Program-made: the position numbers and the translations under genes
Part shown: positions 1 to 5,063 of the stretch, piece after piece
How the letters are laid out: every line of letters starts with the position of its first letter
How positions within the stretch are numbered: the first letter of the stretch is position 1
The notes under the pieces: generated by a model
Seen by the model: the letters and a program-made list of their open reading frames with translations, nothing else
Told to the model about the DNA's origin: nothing
The model's database searches: none
From: Clostridiales bacterium UBA1777
Lineage (GTDB): Bacteria > Bacillota > Clostridia > Oscillospirales > Oscillospiraceae
Length of the DNA: 5,063 nucleotides
NCBI GenBank assembly: GCA_002315275.1
Contig: DCGN01000017.1
Location: forward strand, 2,254-7,316
Direction of reading: 5' to 3'

Positions 1-810
1 GCTGTACGCCTCGGCGCGGAAACAACAGTCGTATACCGCAGAAAAGAAAGCGATATGCGCGCAGACCCCGAAGAGGTCGCAGAGGCAAAGGCAGAGGGCG
101 TGAAGTTCGTATTCGAGCACAAGCCCGTTGAGATAGTCGGCATTGACGGCACGGTCACAAAGCTCGTATGTGACGCGGGTGAGGTCGAATGTGACAGCGT
201 TATAGCCGCCATCGGACAGACAGTCGACTTCGGCGGCCTTGACCTCGGAGCGATCGAAAAGAATGAAAAGGGCTGCGCTGTCGCGGACGGACTGACCTAT
301 CAGACGGCTCAGAAGGATATATTCGCGGGCGGCGACGTTTACACGGGTCCGAAGTTTGCCATCGATGCCATTTCCGCAGGCAAGCAGGCCGCGATATCGA
401 TACACAGATTCGTGCAGGAGGGACAGGATCTCACGCTTTGGAGAGGCTCGGAGTTCCGTGCGCTCGACAAGGATGCTGTCGCATTCGATACGCTGTCCTA
501 CGACGACGCGGCTCGCCAGCGTCCCGCTTCTACGCGAAAGACGGACTTCACGGACAGCCGCTGCACCTTTACCGAGGAGCAGCTCAAGAAGGAGACCGCA
601 CGCTGCCTCGGCTGCGGCGCATCCGTAGTAGATCAGAACAAGTGCCTCGGTTGCGGCGTGTGCACGACGAGATGTAAGTTCGATGCCATCCACCTTATCA
701 AGCGCACGAATACAGAGAGCATTCCTTATACCGAGCGCCCCAAGATCCTTCCTCAGTTCATATCCGACAGGCAGGAGAAAATAAGGATCAGAAAGCTCAC
801 GGATAAATGA
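1..810 (+). CDS. GltD-like FAD/NAD(P)-dependent oxidoreductase with C-terminal [4Fe-4S] tail (5' partial)
   Basis: The frame is open from base 1, so the gene begins left of the window; the ATG at 55 is internal. The visible 269 residues are the C-terminal part of a pyridine-nucleotide oxidoreductase related to the glutamate synthase small subunit. The first residues (AVRLGAETTVVYRRKESDMR) match the second half of the family's NAD(P) Rossmann fold, where the arginines after the second strand usually contact the NADPH phosphate. AAIGQ follows, then the FAD-binding IFAGGD motif (about residues 107-112) and GPKFAIDAISAGKQAA. The tail has six clustered cysteines at fragment residues 202, 205, 215, 218, 221 and 225. 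The last four form CX2CX2CX3C, as in a [4Fe-4S] ferredoxin motif, but with Lys instead of Pro after the final Cys. The expected role is cytosolic electron transfer between NAD(P)H, FAD and Fe-S clusters. The physiological partner cannot be told: glutamate synthase is one option, and many clostridial homologues are not true GltD. It ends in TGA and has its own terminator 26 bases later. Confidence 0.9.
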   Translation, partial: AVRLGAETTVVYRRKESDMRADPEEVAEAKAEGVKFVFEHKPVEIVGIDGTVTKLVCDAGEVECDSVIAAIGQTVDFGGLDLGAIEKNEKGCAVADGLTYQTAQKDIFAGGDVYTGPKFAIDAISAGKQAAISIHRFVQEGQDLTLWRGSEFRALDKDAVAFDTLSYDDAARQRPASTRKTDFTDSRCTFTEEQLKKETARCLGCGASVVDQNKCLGCGVCTTRCKFDAIHLIKRTNTESIPYTERPKILPQFISDRQEKIRIRKLTDK

Positions 811-836
811 GTCCGGCATAACGCATAATGCATGAC

Positions 837-859
837 AAAGCCGCCTTTATGGCGGCTTT
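837..859 (+). terminator. Rho-independent terminator after the oxidoreductase gene
   Basis: A perfect 9-bp inverted repeat, AAAGCCGCC (837-845) and GGCGGCTTT (851-859), closes a TTTAT loop. It begins 26 bases after the TGA stop. The T tract is short (TTT inside the stem, then CGGCTT), so strength is moderate. The A-rich left arm means it could also act on the other strand. Confidence 0.75.
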
Positions 860-972
860 CGGCTTATATCAGGCAAAAAGCACTCCGATTATTAAGAGCT
901 GCGGCTTCGCGGGCAAAGCTGAGATAATGAGTAAATTTTGCTGTTTCTTAACATTTTTTAGCCGTTTTTTTG

Positions 973-1001
973 TTGCCCGTTGCTCTGAAATGGGATATAA
1001 T
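973..1001 (+). promoter_or_regulatory. Sigma-A-type promoter of the MMPL transporter gene
   Basis: A perfect -10 box TATAAT (996-1001) sits exactly 17 bp downstream of TTGCCC (973-978), which matches the first three and the fifth bases of the -35 consensus TTGACA. T-rich DNA lies just upstream (954-972). The predicted transcription start is near 1007-1009, about 30 bases before the chosen ATG. No extended -10 TGn is present. The -35 lies in TTGCCCG, which is the inverted copy of CGGGCAA at 910-916; whether that pairing is an operator is unknown. Confidence 0.7.
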
Positions 1002-1019
1002 CTGTAATAACCGTGCGAA

Positions 1020-1025
1020 AAAGGA
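1020..1025 (+). promoter_or_regulatory. Ribosome binding site deciding the transporter start
   Basis: AAAGGA lies 11 bases before the ATG at 1037, within usable Shine-Dalgarno spacing. The other in-frame starts are worse. GTG 1013 has no purine-rich site upstream and would lie only about 5 bases from the predicted transcript 5' end. ATG 1025 directly abuts the AAAAAGG run with no spacer. Confidence 0.5.
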
Positions 1026-1036
1026 TGAAGTCATTA

Positions 1037-4000
1037 ATGCAGAAATTTTCGGGATTTATCGTAAAAAACAGATTGATCATAGGCGCTATAATGCTTGCGC
1101 TTATGGTGCTGTCGGTTTTTTCAATGGGCTGGGTCAAGGTCGAGAGCAACGTAATGAAATACCTCCCGCAGAACACCGAGGCTAAGCAGGGGCTTGACCT
1201 GATGGACAGGGAGTTCATCACCTATGCCACAGAGGACGTGATGGTGCGCGTTGCAGACGAGGAGCAGTCGCAGGCTGTTTACGAAATGCTGGATGCCCTC
1301 CCCGGAACGCTGATGATCAGCTTTGATACTACCTCTGCTCATGTCAAGGGCGGATACGCGCTCTACAACGTCACCTATGCGGGAGCTGACGGCTCAGAAG
1401 AGGCTATAGCCGCTGCCGATGAGCTCCACGAATATCTTTCCGGCTATGAGCACTATATTTACACGAGCTCTCTCGTAAACGTTTCCGGCGATGTTGCCGA
1501 AGAGATAGTCGGTGTAGGCATAATTGTGGCGATCGTATTCCTTGCCGTTATGGTAGTTACATCTACCACATTTGCGGAGATACCCGTGCTCGTGCTCACA
1601 TTTGCCGCTGCGGCACTGCTGAACATGGGCACTAACTTCCTGCTCGGAACGATTTCCATGATATCGAATTCCGTTGCCACGATAATGCAGCTCGCGCTGA
1701 GCATTGATTATGCCGTAATCTTATGCAACAGATACAAGGAAGAGCATCAGACAAAGGGCATCGAGGAGGCCGTTGCCTCCGCGCTCGGGCAGTCTGTCAA
1801 GGAGATACTCTCCAGCAGCGCAACGACGATTGCAGGCCTCGTTTCCATGACATTCATGCAGTTCAAGCTCGGCAGAGATATGGGCTTCTGCCTCATGAAG
1901 GCCATTGTGATGAGTCTCGTGAGCGTGTTCGTTGTGATGCCGATACTGCTTGTCCTGTTCGGAAAGCTGATGGATAAAACTCAGCACAAACGCTTCCTGC
2001 CTCGTGTTGACTTTCTCGGCAAGTTTGCATACGCAAGCCACAGAGTAGTTCCGATAATCATGGTTGTTGCTGCGATACTTGCATGCATAACCTTCGGAAA
2101 GGCAAAGTACGCGTACTCCATAGACCTTGTTGATACGATCTATTCGAGCCAAAACCAGAAAGACGGCAATAAGATACAGGCGTTGTTCGGAAAGAACAAC
2201 ATGATAGCCCTTATGGTTCCGTCGGGTGACTATGAGAAAGAGGCGGCGCTGATAGAGGAGATCGAACAGTGCGACGAGGTAAACCGCGTGCTCGGCCTTG
2301 CGAATATCGCCGTCAAGGATGGCCTGACGCTTACGAGCAAGATCGACTACAGGCAGTTCATGGAGCTTACGGATACGGATGAAGCCACGGCTCAGGCGCT
2401 GTTTGCATACTATGCCGCGGATGCAGGCCTTTATTCCGGCACAAGCAATGAGATCAAAGAGACCAAAGCTACCGTGCTCGACCTGTTCCTTCTCATTGAG
2501 GAGGTCTCCGAGTATGACGCATTCGACCTGTCGGACGAGCAGCTTCAGCTTATTGACAGCCTTAAGGTTCAGCTCGGCATGGCGCAGGATCAGCTTCAAG
2601 GCGAGAACTACAGCAGAATACTCGTATATGTTGATCTGCCGATACAGGGAAATGATTCTTACAGATTCGTCGACAGACTCCACGTCCTTGCAAGCGAGTA
2701 TTATGACGATGCGGTCATAACCGGCAATACCGTCGCGGCAAGAGATTTCCACGATACCTTCCAGAGCGACAGCAGAACGGTCAGCATACTGTCGATAGGT
2801 ATGGTGATCCTGATTCTGCTGTTCACGTTCAAATCGATAGCAATGCCGGTGCTGCTTATTCTGGTCATTCAGGGCAGCATTTGGATCAATTTCGCAATTC
2901 CCGTAATAGGGGACAATTATATTTATTTCATGGTGTACGTCATCGTGAGCGCGATACAAATGGGCGCGAATATCGACTATGCTATCGTTATCTCCTCGCG
3001 CTATAACGACCTTCGCAATTCGGGCCTCGAGCGCGAAGCGGCCATTGTAGAAACGATGAACCTCGAATTCCCGACGGTCATCACCTCCGGCACGATAATG
3101 TCTGTCGCAGGCCTGCTTATCGGCACAAATGTTTCCGATGCGGCAGTATCCGGTATCGGCCTGTTCCTCGGCAGAGGCACGATAATTACGCTCATCATCG
3201 CAAACTTCGCTCTGCCGCAGATTCTTATCTTCAGCGATGACATAGTGAGAAAGACGCTGATGCGTTTCAAGTTCCTCGGAAAGGGAAGGACGGCCAAAAA
3301 GATTTTGGCGGGAATGCTCGGAGCCGCGTCACTTGCTACCGTGCTCATGATCCCCGGAACCGTTAGCTCAATTAATATGCTCAAATCCTCCGCGATACCC
3401 GATTATGAGACACTTCTTATGCAGGCAGAGGAGCTGAGGCAGCTCGCAAGAGAGAACGCTGAGATGACCGATGCGTACAGCGCTGCAAAGCAGGACTATG
3501 CCGAAGCTGTTGCTACTGTCAACATAGGCAACGAGCAGCTTGAGGAGGGCAAGGAGGAGCTTGCGGCAGGCAAAGAGACACTTGAGGAATATAAGGAGAA
3601 GCTTGCAAACGGCGAAGCACAGTATGCTGCCGGTGTACAGCAGTACAACGAGGGTCTCGAACAGTATGAGAGCGCCCTTGCGACCTATAACGAGGGCAAG
3701 GCCGAATATGAGGCCGCCGCGGCGAAGCTCGCCGAGGGTCAGGCGCAGTACGATGCAGGCGCGGCAAAGCTCGCCGAGGGTCAGGCACAGTACGATGCAG
3801 GCGCGGAGAAGCTCGCAAGCGCAAAGCAGCAGTACAACACCGCTCAGGCTGAGATGGAGCTGGTTGCACCTGTTTACAACACCATCTTCTCGGCGTATTC
3901 GCAGTACGCCGATGCAAAAGCAAGATACGATGCCGCCGTAGCCGCAGGAGATACCGCGACAGCGTCATCGCTTATGCTTCAGGTCACCCTTGCGGAGACG

Positions 4001-4864
4001 TTATGGAGAAGCCAGGAGTCCTTGACGGGAACCTCGATGGAGCAGGCTGCGGCAGATTATCAGGCCTCGCAGGCGGCTTTAGCCGATGCGGCCGCGCAGA
4101 TAGCCGATGCCGAAGCTCAGCTCGCCGATGCAAAGGCACAGCTTGAAGAGGGTCAGGCACAGCTCGATGCATCAAAGGCACAGCTCGATGAGGGCAATGC
4201 TCAGCTCGCCGATGCAAAGGCACAGCTTGATGACGGCCAAAAGCAGCTCGAGGAAGGCAAAGCAAAGCTCGATGACGCAAAAAAAATGCTGGACAGCTCA
4301 AGAGGCCAGCTTAACAGCGGCGCAAAGGAGATCAATGAGGGCGAATCACAGCTGAATGATGCCGAAGCGCAGCTTGCAGAGGGGCAAAAGACGATAGACG
4401 AGAAGCGCAATCAGCTTCACAGCAGCATAAGCGCATTGAACAATCTGTCCGATGCCGAGGACAGGCTCAGCGAGGGCATCAAGATCCTCAAGGCCGATGA
4501 TGGCGTTCAGGCGCTGATATCCTCAAGCTCTGACAGCGAAGAGATCTGCTCCGCCGCGATAGTGTACTACAAGGGCCAGATAAAGTCACTCGAGAAGACG
4601 GGCAGAATTTCCGCATATATCATCGCGGCAATGTTTATTTCTGCAGCGCTTGCAATGGCGGCGGCAGCCCTTCGCTTTATAAACAGCAAGGCAACGGGCA
4701 AATATATTTGCCTTGCGGCATGCGCGCTTGCAATGGCGGCGGCAATGCTTTGGAGGGGCTTCTGTACAGTCCTCGGCGGCGCGATAGTATACGGAGCGCT
4801 TGCCATAGCAATTATCGGCCTGATATTGAGCCTCGGAAGAGGCATAAATTCCGAAACGGTCTAA
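1037..4864 (+). CDS. MMPL/RND family (HAE3-like) exporter fused to a long heptad-repeat coiled-coil hairpin
   Basis: This encodes 1275 residues from ATG 1037 (the frame reaches GTG 1013, which would add 8). The first part is a full 12-helix MMPL core: TM1 about 13-32, an extracytoplasmic porter loop to 155, TM2-TM6 (157-309), TM7 337-354, a second loop to 580, and TM8-TM12 (581-732). TM4 and TM10 each carry an Asp-Tyr pair (SIDYAVIL, D224/Y225; NIDYAIVI, D647/Y648), the known proton-relay pairs of MmpL proteins. A Lys/Arg-rich stretch after TM12 (about 738-755) suggests a cytoplasmic side. TM13 (756-776) would then place the next region outside: heptad array 832-943, linker 944-1010, heptad array 1011-1129. 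Three C-terminal helices follow (1191-1214, 1223-1243, 1245-1267). Family knowledge indicates proton-driven export of lipids, amphiphiles or drugs; the substrate is unknown. The coiled coil resembles YhgE/Pip-type regions. Typical MMPL exporters are about 700-1000 residues, so this one is long. No regulator lies beside it, and it has its own promoter and terminator. Confidence 0.93.
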   Translation: MQKFSGFIVKNRLIIGAIMLALMVLSVFSMGWVKVESNVMKYLPQNTEAKQGLDLMDREFITYATEDVMVRVADEEQSQAVYEMLDALPGTLMISFDTTSAHVKGGYALYNVTYAGADGSEEAIAAADELHEYLSGYEHYIYTSSLVNVSGDVAEEIVGVGIIVAIVFLAVMVVTSTTFAEIPVLVLTFAAAALLNMGTNFLLGTISMISNSVATIMQLALSIDYAVILCNRYKEEHQTKGIEEAVASALGQSVKEILSSSATTIAGLVSMTFMQFKLGRDMGFCLMKAIVMSLVSVFVVMPILLVLFGKLMDKTQHKRFLPRVDFLGKFAYASHRVVPIIMVVAAILACITFGKAKYAYSIDLVDTIYSSQNQKDGNKIQALFGKNNMIALMVPSGDYEKEAALIEEIEQCDEVNRVLGLANIAVKDGLTLTSKIDYRQFMELTDTDEATAQALFAYYAADAGLYSGTSNEIKETKATVLDLFLLIEEVSEYDAFDLSDEQLQLIDSLKVQLGMAQDQLQGENYSRILVYVDLPIQGNDSYRFVDRLHVLASEYYDDAVITGNTVAARDFHDTFQSDSRTVSILSIGMVILILLFTFKSIAMPVLLILVIQGSIWINFAIPVIGDNYIYFMVYVIVSAIQMGANIDYAIVISSRYNDLRNSGLEREAAIVETMNLEFPTVITSGTIMSVAGLLIGTNVSDAAVSGIGLFLGRGTIITLIIANFALPQILIFSDDIVRKTLMRFKFLGKGRTAKKILAGMLGAASLATVLMIPGTVSSINMLKSSAIPDYETLLMQAEELRQLARENAEMTDAYSAAKQDYAEAVATVNIGNEQLEEGKEELAAGKETLEEYKEKLANGEAQYAAGVQQYNEGLEQYESALATYNEGKAEYEAAAAKLAEGQAQYDAGAAKLAEGQAQYDAGAEKLASAKQQYNTAQAEMELVAPVYNTIFSAYSQYADAKARYDAAVAAGDTATASSLMLQVTLAETLWRSQESLTGTSMEQAAADYQASQAALADAAAQIADAEAQLADAKAQLEEGQAQLDASKAQLDEGNAQLADAKAQLDDGQKQLEEGKAKLDDAKKMLDSSRGQLNSGAKEINEGESQLNDAEAQLAEGQKTIDEKRNQLHSSISALNNLSDAEDRLSEGIKILKADDGVQALISSSSDSEEICSAAIVYYKGQIKSLEKTGRISAYIIAAMFISAALAMAAAALRFINSKATGKYICLAACALAMAAAMLWRGFCTVLGGAIVYGALAIAIIGLILSLGRGINSETV
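3530..3865 (+). repeat. Heptad array 1 in the transporter (16 heptads)
   Basis: Sixteen uninterrupted 7-residue units (protein residues 832-943) follow the pattern xxx[L/Y/M]xx[G/A], for example NEQLEEG, KEELAAG, EAQYAAG, KLAEG and QYDAG units. Leu gives way to Tyr as the large residue in many middle units. The pattern gives a core alternating one large and one small residue, with Glu, Gln and Lys on the surface, which suggests a long helix in a coiled coil. One late unit (QAEMELV) marks the break into the linker. Confidence 0.85.
3725..3808 (+). repeat. Two 42-bp tandem repeats (14 residues each)
   Basis: Copies at 3725-3766 and 3767-3808 match at 39 of 42 bases, and a degraded third copy begins at 3809 with AAGCTCGC. 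Each encodes a two-heptad unit KLAEGQAQYDAGA plus one variable residue (A or E). The near identity at synonymous sites points to a fairly recent in-frame duplication inside heptad array 1. Confidence 0.9.
4067..4423 (+). repeat. Heptad array 2 in the transporter (17 heptads)
   Basis: Seventeen consecutive 7-residue units (protein residues 1011-1129) have a large residue (nearly always Leu or Ile) at the fifth position and usually Gly, Ala or Ser at the first, for example SQAALAD, AKAQLEE, GQAQLDA, GNAQLAD, GQKQLEE and GQKTIDE. The register is unbroken. The array runs after the 67-residue linker toward TM14 and is the likely return arm of a helical hairpin. Confidence 0.87.
4115..4230 (+). repeat. 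32-bp exact direct repeat, 84 bp apart, within heptad array 2
   Basis: Positions 4115-4146 and 4199-4230 are identical over 32 bases. The offset of 84 bases is exactly four heptads (28 codons), and both copies encode AQLADAKAQL followed by an acidic residue. This is consistent with duplication of a four-heptad block, or with gene conversion between units. Confidence 0.85.
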
Positions 4865-4878
4865 AACCGATAAAGCAG

Positions 4879-4920
4879 ATCACCCCCGAAGCTTCGTGAA
4901 GAAGCCTCGGGGTGATTTTT
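4879..4920 (+). terminator. Rho-independent terminator of the transporter gene
   Basis: A long hairpin begins 14 bases after the TAA stop. The outer stem ATCACCCC (4879-4886) pairs with GGGGTGAT (4909-4916), continuing with GA/TC after a bulged C at 4887. After an A/C mismatch, the inner stem GCTTC (4891-4895) pairs with GAAGC (4901-4905) around the loop GTGAA. A run of five T (4916-4920) follows. Confidence 0.92.
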
Positions 4921-4929
4921 GCATCAGGG

Positions 4930-4972
4930 CAAAGAAAAAACAAGAAGAAGCAGCATCAGCTGCTTCCCTTGT
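4930..4972 (-). terminator. Probable minus-strand rho-independent terminator
   Basis: An 8-bp perfect stem GAAGCAGC (4947-4954)/GCTGCTTC (4959-4966) has the loop ATCA. It is extended by ACAAG (4940-4944)/CTTGT (4968-4972) across a small internal loop. On the minus strand the hairpin is followed by TTTTTTCTTT (complement of 4931-4940), a typical U tract. On the plus strand no T run follows. This suggests a convergent gene arriving from beyond the right edge. Confidence 0.6.
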
Positions 4973-4990
4973 TATATGTGTGAGGACAAA

Positions 4991-5063
4991 ATGAAAAAGA
5001 TGAAAAAACACTTAGCTCTTAGCATCTATAATACTACACTCAAGATGTTTCATAAAAAACGGG
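4991..5063 (+). CDS. Possible start of an unidentified gene (3' partial, tentative)
   Basis: An ATG at 4991 is preceded by GAGG (4982-4985) at a spacing of 5 bases. It opens a frame running to the window edge with no stop: 24 codons beginning MKKMKKHLALSIYNTTLKMF, Lys-rich at the N-terminus. No family can be recognised. Composition is AT-rich, unlike the transporter, and no good promoter is seen between the terminator hairpins and this ATG. The nearby minus-strand terminator argues for a leftward gene here instead. In that reading a minus-strand frame stopping at 5012-5014, 5040-5042 or 5050-5052 would be the real gene end. The two readings cannot be separated within this window. Confidence 0.25.
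   Translation, partial: MKKMKKHLALSIYNTTLKMFHKKR

Noticed and set aside
55..57. ATG at 55 as the true start of the oxidoreductase
   Set aside because: The frame is open to base 1 and the residues before it fit the family's conserved NAD(P)-binding region, so the gene is truncated by the window edge.
1160..1180. LPQNT, reminiscent of a sortase LPxTG signal
   Set aside because: It is near the N-terminus just after TM1, does not match LPxTG, and lacks the C-terminal hydrophobic tail context.
1721..2959. A 412-codon open frame on the minus strand
   Set aside because: It lies wholly inside the MMPL transporter, antisense. The plus-strand product has clear family motifs (DY pairs, TM pattern), while this one has no recognisable domain and arises from codon bias.
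3725..4230. Direct repeats considered as a CRISPR array
   Set aside because: The repeats are in-frame coding units in multiples of 21 bp with no unique spacers and no cas genes.
3519..4301. Several Arg/Pro/His- or Ser-rich frames on both strands over the repeats
   Set aside because: They are shadows of the repetitive heptad DNA. Their low-complexity composition mirrors the period of the real gene.
4940..4972. Second hairpin as a backup terminator for the transporter
   Set aside because: No T tract follows it on the plus strand. The U-tract signature is on the minus strand.

Overview
The window looks like a chromosomal segment from a Gram-positive anaerobe of the Clostridia (Bacillota), possibly a gut lineage. 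The pointers are a moderately high GC coding style, a GltD-like flavoprotein with a C-terminal [4Fe-4S] tail of a type common in Clostridia, and an MMPL exporter carrying an extracytoplasmic coiled coil of the YhgE/Pip style found in Gram-positive bacteria. No rRNA, tRNA, IS element or CRISPR array is visible, and the organism call is an inference from gene style only.

Layout: (1) Positions 1-810 hold the C-terminal part of a glutamate-synthase-small-subunit-like FAD/NAD(P) oxidoreductase that enters from the left edge. It ends in a cysteine-rich iron-sulfur segment and is followed by a compact terminator (837-859). (2) Positions 860-1036 are a short intergenic region with a clear sigma-A-type promoter (TTGCCC, 17 bp, TATAAT at 973-1001) and a weak Shine-Dalgarno sequence. 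(3) Positions 1037-4864 hold one very long gene for an MMPL/RND (HAE3-like) transporter of 1275 residues. A standard 12-helix exporter core is joined to a 13th helix, two long heptad-repeat arrays (16 and 17 heptads) around a 67-residue linker, and three final helices. (4) A strong rho-independent terminator (4879-4920) closes the unit. (5) The last roughly 140 bases contain a second hairpin whose T-rich tract lies on the minus strand. Beyond it is an AT-rich edge (31% GC over 4973-5063) with only a tentative beginning of a plus-strand reading frame.

The transporter has its own promoter and terminator, so it appears to be a single-gene transcription unit unrelated to the oxidoreductase. The most noteworthy item is its architecture: a proton-driven MMPL exporter fused in one chain to a predicted extracytoplasmic helical hairpin whose two arms are almost equal in length, with a regular alternation of small (Gly/Ala/Ser) and large (Leu/Ile/Tyr) core residues. 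DNA-level repeats inside both arms suggest they grew by heptad duplication. A plausible but unproven reading is that the hairpin spans part of the cell envelope, or recruits a partner, to help move an envelope or lipid-like substrate.
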